33,812 bases of DNA from Candidatus Avoscillospira stercoripullorum. Lineage in GTDB: Bacteria > Bacillota > Clostridia > Oscillospirales > Oscillospiraceae. Of the stretch, positions 17,462 through 26,667 are shown in pieces. Each line of letters starts with the position of its first letter. Position 1 is the stretch's first letter. Location of the stretch: the NCBI GenBank assembly GCA_018712905.1, contig DVGD01000147.1:1-33812 (forward strand). Reading direction: 5' to 3'. Below the pieces are notes generated by a model. That model made no database searches. It saw nothing but the letters and a program-made list of their open reading frames with translations, and had not been told where the DNA came from. The position numbers and the translations under genes were made by a program.

Positions 17462-18454
17462 ATGTATTTCCCTGAAGAAACGCTTCGCGCATACATTGCC
17501 GACGGCAAGGTTCGCCTGGTTCCGGAGCTGGCCGATTGTGCCGGCGCCAAGGCCGCGGAAATGAATGGCTTTGAGGTCATTATGATTAGCAGCGGAGATC
17601 TGGCCTGCTCCCTGACGGGCATTCCCGATCTGCAGCTCCTATCCATCGATGATTTCTGCCAGGCGACCCAACGCATTACCAACATGACCCGGATGCCGCT
17701 GATTGTAGACGCCGACGACGGCTTCGGCTTCGGCCGCGGCCTCAATACCTTCTATGGCTGCAAAAGAATTATGCAGTCCGGCGCAGCCGGTGTGCTGGTC
17801 ACCGACACCAGCGAGCTGGCACGCCAGGGGCAGCTCTCCATTGAGGACGCCGTACTCCGGTTCAAGGCAGCCCGGGATGGTCTGGATGAAGACGGACGCC
17901 ACGGCTTCCTCATCGCGCGGATCGATACCAACCCGGAAGAGGACTTTGACGACTGTGTCGCCCGGATGAAGGCCTATATGGCCGCCGGTGCAGATATGAT
18001 TTGCGTATTGTGGATGCACAAGCTCAAGAGCAACAAGTTCGAGCTGCTCCAGCGGCTGAAAGAAGCCTGTGACTGCCCCATGTGGTACCCCGACCTCTGC
18101 GGCAGGAGCTACGATCCCAACGAGATCACCATGGATGAGCTGCGCAGGCTGGGCAACTGTCATCTGGTTGGCATCCACTTCTCCTGTCACGCAGCCATGA
18201 TGGCCATGCTGGATGTAGGCCGTCATGTTCTCCGGGAAGAAACCAATGATTACCTCGATACTTGCTTTGACAATATCGGTTACAAATGCTACACTACTAT
18301 GTCTATGTATGGTCTGGCGGACGGCTACTGGGTTGACCGTGAAGGACGGTATGTACGGCATCCGCAGGATTCCCTGGCCAAGCGGAACGCTGACTACTTC
18401 CTGCGCAGCACCGACGTACTCGATCCCGACGCACCAAAAGACAGCAAGCTGTAG
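17462..18454 (+). CDS. Isocitrate lyase/PEP mutase superfamily protein, paralog 2
   Basis: RLVPELADCAGAKAAEMNGFEVIMISSGDLACS; IVDADDGFGFG; QSGAAGVLVTD; LIARIDTNPEEDFDD. RBS gggagg; start ATG 17462. Confidence 0.8.
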   Translation: MYFPEETLRAYIADGKVRLVPELADCAGAKAAEMNGFEVIMISSGDLACSLTGIPDLQLLSIDDFCQATQRITNMTRMPLIVDADDGFGFGRGLNTFYGCKRIMQSGAAGVLVTDTSELARQGQLSIEDAVLRFKAARDGLDEDGRHGFLIARIDTNPEEDFDDCVARMKAYMAAGADMICVLWMHKLKSNKFELLQRLKEACDCPMWYPDLCGRSYDPNEITMDELRRLGNCHLVGIHFSCHAAMMAMLDVGRHVLREETNDYLDTCFDNIGYKCYTTMSMYGLADGYWVDREGRYVRHPQDSLAKRNADYFLRSTDVLDPDAPKDSKL

Positions 18455-18487
18455 CATTTTAACAAAATACGAAAAGGAGAAAAAACA

Positions 18488-19840
18488 ATGAAGAAACTGG
18501 TTTGCTTACTGTTAGTAGTTGCCATGATCCTATCTCTGGCAGCCTGCGCTGGTGACAATAATGCCACCACAGACACCACCGACACCACCACTGACACCAC
18601 CGACACCACCACTGACACCACCAACACCACCACGGAACCTTCCGGGGATTCCGACGACACCGCTTCCTCCGGCGACACGATCAAGATCGGTGTGTGCGCC
18701 AACTACTCCAGCATTGCAATTTCCTTCTTCGCCCCCGGTCTTTATTACGCAATTAACGAGATCAACGCGGCCGGCGGCATCGACGGCAAGCAGGTCGAGT
18801 GGGTCTATCGCGATACCCAGGGCGACGCTTCCAACCTGACCCAGAAGCTCAACGAGCTCAAGGACGAAGGCGTTGTCGCCATTGTGGGTCCTGACTCCGA
18901 CGCCATGGCGCCCGCTGCTGCAAAGTGGGCAGAAGCCAACCAGATCGTTCTGGTTTCTCCCTCCACCATGTCCACCACCGTCGCCCTGGAGGCGCACAGT
19001 GATTACTTCTTCACTGCCGGCCTGAATGCTTGGGCCATCATCAACGCCATCAACAGCGACATCTCCGACAAGAACTACGAGAACTACGTTGTTATCGGCA
19101 CCGACGGCGGTTCCTCCGACGACTTCATCAAGCTCTCGGCACAGACCTTCGACGCCGAGCAGTCCAAGACCGTGCAGGTTACCACCGGCACCACCGACCT
19201 GAGCTCCGTTGTCATGTCCCTGATGGGCGACGATCCCGATTTCTCCATTTCCTCCATCTCCGCTACCACTTGGACTTCTTTCTTTGCCCAGGCTTCTCAG
19301 CTGGGTATGTACGACGAGATCATAAACTACGGCTGGGAATTCATCGACTCCCTGTACACCGGTATCGGTGAGGATTACCCCGCCGGTCACTTCCGCGGCG
19401 TTCTGGGCTGGCCCCACTGCATCCAGGATACCGAGGAGCAGCAGGCTATGACCGCCGCCTTCCTGCAGATTGCCGAGGACGAGTTCGACATGACTGCTTC
19501 TCCCGGCGCGCAGATGATGATGTGGTATATCGCCGGTCAGTCCATCATCGAGGCTCTGAAGATCGCCGGTGCGGATTGCACCACCGATGCCTTGATTGAT
19601 GCGCTGGAAAACATCGATTTTGCCACGCCTTGGGCCGACTCGATCTCCTACCGCGCCATGGATCACGCCCTGGTGATGCCCTACACCTTCGCCACTGCTG
19701 TGTGGGATGACCAGGAAGCCGGCACCGTCAAACTGGAAGACGTGATCGTCATGGATGCCAACGAACTCCTGCCCTCCTACGAGGACTACCAGAGCTACGC
19801 TGAGACCTACGGTCTGCCCTTCGACTGGGTGAAAGAGTAA
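18488..19840 (+). CDS. ABC transporter substrate-binding lipoprotein, Liv/branched-chain amino acid type
   Basis: MKKLVCLLLVVAMILSLAACAGDNN (lipobox LAAC), Thr/Asp linker, IKIGVCANYSS...AINEINAAGGIDGKQVEWVYRDTQGDASNLTQKLNELKDEGVVAIVGPDSDAMAPAAA. Confidence 0.93.
   Translation: MKKLVCLLLVVAMILSLAACAGDNNATTDTTDTTTDTTDTTTDTTNTTTEPSGDSDDTASSGDTIKIGVCANYSSIAISFFAPGLYYAINEINAAGGIDGKQVEWVYRDTQGDASNLTQKLNELKDEGVVAIVGPDSDAMAPAAAKWAEANQIVLVSPSTMSTTVALEAHSDYFFTAGLNAWAIINAINSDISDKNYENYVVIGTDGGSSDDFIKLSAQTFDAEQSKTVQVTTGTTDLSSVVMSLMGDDPDFSISSISATTWTSFFAQASQLGMYDEIINYGWEFIDSLYTGIGEDYPAGHFRGVLGWPHCIQDTEEQQAMTAAFLQIAEDEFDMTASPGAQMMMWYIAGQSIIEALKIAGADCTTDALIDALENIDFATPWADSISYRAMDHALVMPYTFATAVWDDQEAGTVKLEDVIVMDANELLPSYEDYQSYAETYGLPFDWVKE
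18572..18634 (+). repeat. 21-bp tandem repeat encoding a Thr/Asp linker
   Basis: gacaccaccgacaccaccact twice exactly (18572-18592, 18593-18613) plus a degenerate third unit (18614-18634). Confidence 0.85.
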
Positions 19841-19852
19841 ATCAATGAACAC

Positions 19853-19878
19853 GGTACGCCGCCTTCGGGCGGCGTACC
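19853..19878 (+). promoter_or_regulatory. Intra-operon UUCG-capped RNA hairpin between binding protein and permease genes
   Basis: ggtacgccgcc-ttcg-ggcggcgtacc, perfect 11-bp stem with a C(UUCG)G tetraloop and no U-tract. Confidence 0.75.
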
Positions 19879-19896
19879 ACCCCGGAGGTAAAACGC

Positions 19897-20763
19897 ATGA
19901 AAACCAGTTATCTTATTCAGGTTCTCATCATCGGAATCGCGAACGGCTTCCTGTACTACCTGATTGCCTGCGGTCTTTCACTGATTGTTTCCGGCATCGG
20001 TATTGTCAATGTGGCACAGGGTTGCTTCTTCATCCTCGGTATTTTCCTGTCTCTATCTCTGACGCCGAGCATCGGCCTGGGATGGTCGTGCTTACTTGTT
20101 CCCTGCATCATTGCTCTGTTCGCAATTCCCTTTGAGCGGCTGATCCGCCCGCTGCTCAGTAAACATGTTTTCTACGTCCTGTTGGCAACCTACGCACTGG
20201 CAATGATCATCGGCGATGTGACCTATTACTTCGTTGGTGGCAATCATGGCCTGACTGAGATCCCCGAAATTCTCAACGGCAGAGTCAATATTTTCGGGGG
20301 CAAAGTACCTGTCTATTATTTGTTCATCTGCGTTGTGGGTCTTCTGATCTACGCCGCCTACTGGCTGATGATGAACAGAACCAAACTTGGAAAAATCCTT
20401 CGTGCCAATATGACGGATCGTCAGATGGTCGAAGCTCTGGGATACAACGTCAATTTGCTGTTTATTGCGATGCTGATGCTGGCCTTTGCCATGAGCGCCC
20501 TGGGCGGCGTACTCAGCGGCTGCATCCAGTCCTATGACGCCAAGGGCAGCGTCACCGTGTTTACCAATGTCATGCCCATTATCTTTATCGGTGGTCTGCG
20601 GAATATGAAGGGCACACTTCCCTCCGCACTGCTCGTGGGTGTTGTGGGCGGCTTTGCAGCAGTTCTCACCCCGCAGTTTTACAACATGGTTCCGGCAGCT
20701 ATGATGGTGTTGGTCATGCTGGTGAAGCCAGAGGGTCTGTTCACCAGAAAGGAGAAAGCATGA
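19897..20763 (+). CDS. Branched-chain amino acid-type ABC transporter permease (LivH-like)
   Basis: LIIGIANGFLYYLIACGLSLIVSGIGIVNVAQGCFFILGIF...GLRNMKGTLPSALLVGVV. Confidence 0.92.
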   Translation: MKTSYLIQVLIIGIANGFLYYLIACGLSLIVSGIGIVNVAQGCFFILGIFLSLSLTPSIGLGWSCLLVPCIIALFAIPFERLIRPLLSKHVFYVLLATYALAMIIGDVTYYFVGGNHGLTEIPEILNGRVNIFGGKVPVYYLFICVVGLLIYAAYWLMMNRTKLGKILRANMTDRQMVEALGYNVNLLFIAMLMLAFAMSALGGVLSGCIQSYDAKGSVTVFTNVMPIIFIGGLRNMKGTLPSALLVGVVGGFAAVLTPQFYNMVPAAMMVLVMLVKPEGLFTRKEKA

Positions 20764-21728
20764 AAGCTCTGAAATCCAAAGCCGACCTCGTAACAGGTGT
20801 GGCGCTGATCGCGCTGCTGCTGGGGTTCTCCTTCTCCTCCAGCGTTTCCTTCAAGCATCTCATCATGAAAATTATCATCATGGGTCTGTTTGCTCTGAGC
20901 CTGAACATCCAGTCCGGCTGGGGCGGCCTGCGGCCTCTGGGGCACGGCCTCATGTTCGGCCTCGGCGCTTACACCTATGCCATTACCACCGTTCGGATGG
21001 ACATGAACCCCTACCTGGCAGTGCTGGTTACGGTGGTGTTCACGGTACTGGTTTCCATGTTCCTGGGCTATCTGCTGGTGCGCAAGAGTGATGATTTGGC
21101 ATTTTCCTTCCTCAGCATGGGCTTTTGCACCCTGACCTATACCATCATCCTCAAAACCAGCTACCTGGGCGTGGATGCCGGCATCAGCGGTGTGCCGCGT
21201 CTGCCCTTTGCAATCTCCGATGACGCCACCTATGTGCTGACCGTCGTCGTGGTCTGCATCGCTGTGCTGCTGATTTATCTTTTGTCCAAGTCCCAGTTCT
21301 CCTGGATTTTCCGTGCTGTCCGGGAAAACAAGGAAAAAGCCACCTGCATCGGTGTCAACATTGTGCGGGTGCAGCTGATGGGCTATGTCATCAGCGGTCT
21401 GTTCGCCTGCATTGCCGGCATGCTTTACACCATGAAGAACAACGGCGCGTATACTTATTCCTGCTCCGTGCAGCTTTCCATGGAAGCGCTGATTATGTGC
21501 CTGCTGGGCGGCATGAACAGCTTCTGGGGTCCGGCTCTGGGCGCCATGATCGTCACGCTGTTCAACACCCAGGTCACCAACACCACCATCTATGCGAACT
21601 TCTGGCTGGGCATTCTGACACTGTTCGTCGTGATGTTCATGCAGGGCGGTATTTTGGACGAAGGGCTGCGGGATCAGATCAAAGCCTTCCTCGTCAAGCG
21701 TCGCAGAAAGGGAACGGAAAAGTCATGA
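20760..21728 (+). CDS. Branched-chain amino acid-type ABC transporter permease (LivM-like)
   Basis: LFALSLNIQSGWGGLRPLGHGLMFGLGAYTYA...LGGMNSFWGPALGAM; ATGA overlap with the upstream gene. Confidence 0.92.
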   Translation: MKALKSKADLVTGVALIALLLGFSFSSSVSFKHLIMKIIIMGLFALSLNIQSGWGGLRPLGHGLMFGLGAYTYAITTVRMDMNPYLAVLVTVVFTVLVSMFLGYLLVRKSDDLAFSFLSMGFCTLTYTIILKTSYLGVDAGISGVPRLPFAISDDATYVLTVVVVCIAVLLIYLLSKSQFSWIFRAVRENKEKATCIGVNIVRVQLMGYVISGLFACIAGMLYTMKNNGAYTYSCSVQLSMEALIMCLLGGMNSFWGPALGAMIVTLFNTQVTNTTIYANFWLGILTLFVVMFMQGGILDEGLRDQIKAFLVKRRRKGTEKS

Positions 21729-22474
21729 GCGAACAAACGTATATTCTTAGAACCGAAAATCTCACGAAGAACTTCGGCAGCCTCAAGGCCGTGGATGATA
21801 TTTCCATTCAGGTTCCCTACGGTCAGATGCGGGCTGTCATCGGACCCAACGGCGCCGGCAAATCCACGCTGATGAATTTAATCATTCAGAAGACTCCCCT
21901 CTCCGCCGGCAAGGTATTTTTGATGGACAAAGAAATTACCGGCATCCCCACCCATACCATCTCCAATCTGGGTATGAGCAAGTGCTTCCAGATCACCCAG
22001 GTGTTCACATCGCTGACCGTGTTTGAAAACGTGCGCATGTCTCTGATCGTGGATCGGAAGAAGGCCTATAATGTGCTCCCGGTTGCCAGCAAATACCTGC
22101 GGGAAGAAGTCATGGAGATTCTCCGGCTGATCGGCATTGCGGATCTGGCAGACGAAGTGGTGAAAAACCTATCCTACGGCGACCAGCGCCGCCTGGAGAT
22201 TGCCATTACCCTGGCCAAGCGCCCCAAGCTGATGATCCTCGACGAGCCCGCTGCCGGCGTGGCGCGGAAGGAAAGCTATGTGCTCATGGATCTGGTGCGT
22301 GAACTGCGGGATAAGCTGAACATGACCATGCTGTTCATTGAGCACGATATGGACATTGTCTGGAACTATGCCGAGGAAATCACCGTGATGAACCTGGGGC
22401 AGTTTGTGGCCTCCGGTACGCCGGAGGAAATCCGGCATAACGATTTTGTGCAGAAAGCGTATCTGGGAGGATAA
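21725..22474 (+). CDS. ABC transporter ATP-binding protein (LivG-like)
   Basis: LRTENLTKNFGSLKAVDDISIQV; GPNGAGKST Walker A; LSYGDQRRLEIA; LMILDEPAAGV; ATG overlaps the LivM-like stop. ORF-track start 21497 is too far upstream. Confidence 0.94.
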   Translation: MSEQTYILRTENLTKNFGSLKAVDDISIQVPYGQMRAVIGPNGAGKSTLMNLIIQKTPLSAGKVFLMDKEITGIPTHTISNLGMSKCFQITQVFTSLTVFENVRMSLIVDRKKAYNVLPVASKYLREEVMEILRLIGIADLADEVVKNLSYGDQRRLEIAITLAKRPKLMILDEPAAGVARKESYVLMDLVRELRDKLNMTMLFIEHDMDIVWNYAEEITVMNLGQFVASGTPEEIRHNDFVQKAYLGG

Positions 22475-22478
22475 TGGT

Positions 22479-23192
22479 ATGATTCTGGAAGTGAAAGATG
22501 TACACGCATACTATAAAGACTCTCATGTGCTGTTCGGTATGGATTTCGGTGTGGACGAAGGCGAGTCCGTCTGCCTGATCGGCAGAAATGGTGCCGGCAA
22601 GACCACCACCATGAAGGCCATTATGGGTATGATGAACCCTGTCCACAAATGTACCACGAAGGGCAGTATCCTGTTTGATGGGAAAGAGATCTGCGGGAAA
22701 CCCACCTATGCCATCTCCAAAGCCGGTATGGGTTACGTTCCCCAGGGTCGTCACATCTTCTCTATGCTGACTGTGCGTGAGAACCTGGAAATCGCCGAGC
22801 GCAAGGGCGTGGGCGGCGAGATGACTTGGACGATGGAGCGGATTTTCGAGCTGTTCCCCCGTCTCAAAGAGCGGCTGAACTTCAAAGGCCCCAGCCTCTC
22901 CGGCGGTGAGCAGCAGATGCTGGCCGTGGCAAGAGGGCTGGTACAAAATCCCCGGATCCTGCTGCTGGACGAGATCACCGAAGGCCTAGCGCCTATCATT
23001 GTCGATGAGCTTGCCGAGATCATCGCCGAGCTGCGCAGGCAGGGCGTCACCGTCCTTGTGGCCGAGCAAAATATGAAGTTTGCGCTGAAGGTCTCGGATC
23101 GCTGCTGCATCCTGGAAAAGGGCAAAATCGTCTACAGCGATAAAACCTCCGATATCCCGCAGGAAATCTTTACAAAGTATCTGGGCGTTTAA
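22479..23192 (+). CDS. ABC transporter ATP-binding protein (LivF-like)
   Basis: MILEVKDVHAYYKDSHVLFGMDFGV; GRNGAGKTTT; LSGGEQQMLAVARGL; LLLDEITEGLAP. Confidence 0.94.
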   Translation: MILEVKDVHAYYKDSHVLFGMDFGVDEGESVCLIGRNGAGKTTTMKAIMGMMNPVHKCTTKGSILFDGKEICGKPTYAISKAGMGYVPQGRHIFSMLTVRENLEIAERKGVGGEMTWTMERIFELFPRLKERLNFKGPSLSGGEQQMLAVARGLVQNPRILLLDEITEGLAPIIVDELAEIIAELRRQGVTVLVAEQNMKFALKVSDRCCILEKGKIVYSDKTSDIPQEIFTKYLGV

Positions 23193-23199
23193 ACGCACC

Positions 23200-23247
23200 G
23201 TGTCCGGGGCGGCAGAGGCAATACCTCGGCGGCTCCGGGCACATTTT
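23200..23247 (+). terminator. Possible attenuator/partial terminator between LivF-like and GRE2 genes
   Basis: gtgtccgg ... ccgggcac stem (one G-U), inner gaggcaatacctc hairpin, followed by attttta. Confidence 0.4.
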
Positions 23248-23276
23248 TACATTTGCACAGGAAAGGAGCAACCCCT

Positions 23277-25676
23277 ATGTATCAATTTAAGCCGGTCAGT
23301 GATCGTGTGGCATATCTTCGGGAGCGCTATCGCACTTCCCCGGTGATTTTGGATTCCGAGCATGCCCGTCTGATGACGGAGGCTTATCAGAAATACGCCC
23401 ACGACGTGGCGATTATCAAGCGCGCCAAGACGCTCTACTATGTCTGTGAGCACCGCACCCTTCGCGTGGAAGACAAAGAGCTCATCGTGGGCAACCTGGG
23501 TCTTAACTACCGCGGCACCAGCATCTCCCCCGATTATGGCATGGGCTGGCTCATCGACGAGCTGGATACCGGCCTCTTCGACCAGCGGGATACCCAGCTT
23601 GAGCACATGGAGCTCTCTGAGGAGGATCGGAAGATTTTCCGGGAGATCTATCCCTTCTGGGAGCAGAACAGCGCCTCCACGTTCGTCGACAAGGCAATCC
23701 CCAGCGTGTTCTCCGACGTGCTGGCAGGCGGCGTCCTGTCCTATCGCGATAAGGGTAACGCAGACATGCCCACCGGCCACTTCAACGCCAATTATAAAAA
23801 GCTCATCAACCGGGGGCTTGCTTCCATCCGCCAGGAGGCGCAGGAGAAGCTGGACGGCCTGATGGGGCACATCGGCCCCAATGACCCCGGCCGGTTCTTC
23901 TTCTATCAGGCAATTATCACCTGCTGTGATGCCGTGATCCTGCTGGCCAAGCGCTACGCCAAGGCCTGCTATGAAAAGGCGGAAACGGCGGAGGAGCCGC
24001 GCAAGTCGGAGCTCCTCATGATGGCTGAGTCCCTGGATCGGATCATGGAAAACCCCTGCCAGACCTTCCACGATGCGGTGCAGGCCTGCTACCTCTATCA
24101 GATCGTCCTGGCACTGGACGGAAGCCTCCACGGCATCTCCTTCGGCCGGTTCGACCAGTACTGCTACCCCTTCCTCAAGGCGGATCTGGAGAGCGGCCGC
24201 ATCACCGAGGACGAGGCGCAGGAGACGGTGGACTGCTTCTTCCTGAAAATCAGCGAGATGTTCAAGGGTCGTTCCCACTTCGTTTCCATGGGCGGCGGCG
24301 GCTACACCTCCGGTCAGCAGATGAGCCTGGGCGGTGTGGATGCCGCGGGCAACGACGCCTCCAATCCCCTTTCTTACATGATGCTCCAGGCCTCCGCACG
24401 CCTGAAGCTGCACACGCCCCCGCTGTCGCTGCGGATTCATAAGAACACGCCCCGGGAGCTGTGGGAAGCGGCCACCGCCTGCACCAGTCAGGTGGGCGGC
24501 ATCCCCACGTTCCAGAATGATGATGTCATCATCCCCATGATGGTGAAAGCCGGCTACTCGCTGGAGGACGCCCGGGATTATTGCATCATCGGCTGCGTGG
24601 AGCCTGCCGGTTCCGGCAATGATTTCCCCGCCTGCGGCGGCCCGCACGCCAAGTGCTACATCAACATGGCCAACTGTCTGATTGTGGCCCTCAACGATGG
24701 CGTCAATCCCATCAATGGCATTCAGAGCGGCCCCCACACGGGAAAGCTCTCTGAAATGACCGACTTCCCCCAGGTGCTGGAGGCATTCAAGCGGCAGGTG
24801 GAGTTCTACATGGATTGGAAGATCTCCCTGACCAATATGATGGAGTTCATCACCCGGAATATCATGCCTCTGCCGGTGCTGTCCATGACCTTGGACGGCT
24901 GCATGGAGTCCGGCCTGGACTGCACCTCCGGCGGTGCCAAGTACAATAGCTGCGGCAGCGCATCGGTGGGTACCGGTACGGTGGGCAACAGCCTTGCCGC
25001 CATCAAGTGGGCTGTCTTCGATGAGAAAATCTGCACCGCCAAGGAGTTCTATGATGCCTGGATGGCCGGCTGGAAGGGGCATGAGGAGCTGCGGCAGATG
25101 TTAATTCACAAAGCGCCCCACTATGGCAACGGGGAGGACGCAGTGGATGAGCTGGCCTCCTGGGCCATGGATGTCTACGCCCAGAAATATAACGCCGGGC
25201 AGTGCCTCCGGGGCAGAATGAAGGCGGGACTGTTCTCCGTCTCCGGTCATATCCCCATGGGCAAGAGCACCATGGCCACCCCTGACGGACGTCTGGGCGG
25301 CACACCGCTATCCGACGGCATTTCTCCCTCCCAGGCCACCGACAAGCATGGCCCCATTCCCATTTTGCAGGGTGCTGCGAAGCTCAAGCAGAGCCACGAC
25401 TACAACGGCACGCTGCTCAATATGAAGTTCCATCCCAAATCCGTGGAAGGCCAGGAGGGCATTGACAAGCTGATCCGACTGGTGCAGACCTATTTTGACG
25501 AGGGCGGCATGCACATCCAGTACAATGTCGTTGGCTCAGATACGCTGCGGGACGCCCAGAAGCATCCGGAAAAATACCGGGATCTGGTGATTCGCATAGC
25601 CGGTTTCTCCGCTTATTTTGTGGAGCTTTATAAGGAGCTGCAGGACGATTTGATTTCGAGAACCGATCAACAGTAA
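23277..25676 (+). CDS. Glycyl radical enzyme (PFL-like, eliminase/dehydratase-type), GRE2
   Basis: CIIGCVEPAGSGNDF active-site Cys-Val-Glu motif; LVIRIAGFSAYFVEL glycyl radical motif; RBS aaaggag; start ATG 23277. Confidence 0.95.
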   Translation: MYQFKPVSDRVAYLRERYRTSPVILDSEHARLMTEAYQKYAHDVAIIKRAKTLYYVCEHRTLRVEDKELIVGNLGLNYRGTSISPDYGMGWLIDELDTGLFDQRDTQLEHMELSEEDRKIFREIYPFWEQNSASTFVDKAIPSVFSDVLAGGVLSYRDKGNADMPTGHFNANYKKLINRGLASIRQEAQEKLDGLMGHIGPNDPGRFFFYQAIITCCDAVILLAKRYAKACYEKAETAEEPRKSELLMMAESLDRIMENPCQTFHDAVQACYLYQIVLALDGSLHGISFGRFDQYCYPFLKADLESGRITEDEAQETVDCFFLKISEMFKGRSHFVSMGGGGYTSGQQMSLGGVDAAGNDASNPLSYMMLQASARLKLHTPPLSLRIHKNTPRELWEAATACTSQVGGIPTFQNDDVIIPMMVKAGYSLEDARDYCIIGCVEPAGSGNDFPACGGPHAKCYINMANCLIVALNDGVNPINGIQSGPHTGKLSEMTDFPQVLEAFKRQVEFYMDWKISLTNMMEFITRNIMPLPVLSMTLDGCMESGLDCTSGGAKYNSCGSASVGTGTVGNSLAAIKWAVFDEKICTAKEFYDAWMAGWKGHEELRQMLIHKAPHYGNGEDAVDELASWAMDVYAQKYNAGQCLRGRMKAGLFSVSGHIPMGKSTMATPDGRLGGTPLSDGISPSQATDKHGPIPILQGAAKLKQSHDYNGTLLNMKFHPKSVEGQEGIDKLIRLVQTYFDEGGMHIQYNVVGSDTLRDAQKHPEKYRDLVIRIAGFSAYFVELYKELQDDLISRTDQQ

Positions 25677-25689
25677 GGGAGGAACCCAC

Positions 25690-26649
25690 ATGGAAGACCG
25701 GGAGATCATCGGTCATTTATATGATATTCAAGGATATTCCGTCCACGACGGCCCCGGAATCCGCACCACCGTGTACCTCAAAGGCTGCCCCTTGAAGTGC
25801 CTGTGGTGCCACAGCCCGGAGTCCCAGACCTTTACCGATGAGCTGGCTTATATGAAGCTGCGGTGCGTGGGTGTGGAAGACTGCGGCGCCTGCCTCCGGG
25901 TGTGCCAGCATCAGGCCATTGCCCTGTGCGAGCCGGAGAAATCCGTGCTGGACGATACGGTGTATCTGACGAAGATCCGGGTGCTGCGGGATCGCTGCAC
26001 CCAGTGCATGGACTGTGCCAAAGCCTGCAATGCCGAAGCGCTGTTCTGCGATGGGTACGACATGACCGTGGGGGAGGTCTTTGCACGGGTCATGAAGGAC
26101 AAGCTGTTCTTTGGTGAAGACGGGGGCGTGACGATTTCCGGCGGAGAAGCCATGAGTCAGCCGGAATTCACCTACGCGCTGGCCAAAATGTGCAAAGAAG
26201 CCGGGATCAGCGTCTGCCTGGATACCACCGGATATTGCAGCTTCGAGCTGCTGGAGAAAATGATCCCTGTCACGGATCTGTTTCTTTATGATCTCAAGCA
26301 CATGGACAGCGCCAAGCACAAATCTTTTACCGGCGTGCCCAATGAACTGATTTTGGAAAATGCCCGGCGTCTTGCTGCCGCGGGCGGCAAGCTGCAGGTT
26401 CGCGTCCCCGTGATTCCCAAGCTGAATGGCGGCATGGAGAACATCCGCGCCACAGCTGCCTTCTGCAAGGAGCTGGGGGATGCCGTTACGCTGGTGCAGG
26501 TACTGCCCTACCACCGGATGGGCATTGCCAAGTATGAACGGCTGGATTTACCGTACCGGCTGGTCAATGTGGATCCGCCGGAGGATGAATATATGAATGC
26601 GCGCTTGCAGGTAATGCTGGATGCCGGCCTGAAGGCGCAGCTGCATTGA
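25690..26649 (+). CDS. Glycyl radical enzyme activating protein (radical SAM)
   Basis: YSVHDGPGIRTTVYLKGCPLKCLWCHSPE (CxxxCxxC SAM cluster); two ferredoxin-like clusters (CVGVEDCGACLRVCQH; CTQCMDCAKACN); VTISGGEAMSQPEF. Confidence 0.96.
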   Translation: MEDREIIGHLYDIQGYSVHDGPGIRTTVYLKGCPLKCLWCHSPESQTFTDELAYMKLRCVGVEDCGACLRVCQHQAIALCEPEKSVLDDTVYLTKIRVLRDRCTQCMDCAKACNAEALFCDGYDMTVGEVFARVMKDKLFFGEDGGVTISGGEAMSQPEFTYALAKMCKEAGISVCLDTTGYCSFELLEKMIPVTDLFLYDLKHMDSAKHKSFTGVPNELILENARRLAAAGGKLQVRVPVIPKLNGGMENIRATAAFCKELGDAVTLVQVLPYHRMGIAKYERLDLPYRLVNVDPPEDEYMNARLQVMLDAGLKAQLH

Positions 26650-26667
26650 ATTGAGGAGGTTCATCAG

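Noticed and set aside
18530-19852. 440-aa minus-strand ORF
   Set aside because: Antisense shadow of the substrate-binding protein; its GGVGGVSGG repeats mirror the Thr/Asp linker.
19845-20135. 96-aa plus-strand ORF after the binding protein
   Set aside because: Translates through the UUCG hairpin and overlaps the permease out of frame.
23247-25082. 611-aa minus-strand ORF
   Set aside because: Antisense shadow of GRE2 with His/Gly/Val-rich composition.
23277-26649. Calling GRE2 a choline TMA-lyase, propanediol dehydratase or isethionate sulfolyase
   Set aside because: Only generic eliminase motifs are visible, and no matching neighbours (shell proteins, PduP/CutO, sulfite reductase) are present; specificity cannot be assigned by eye.
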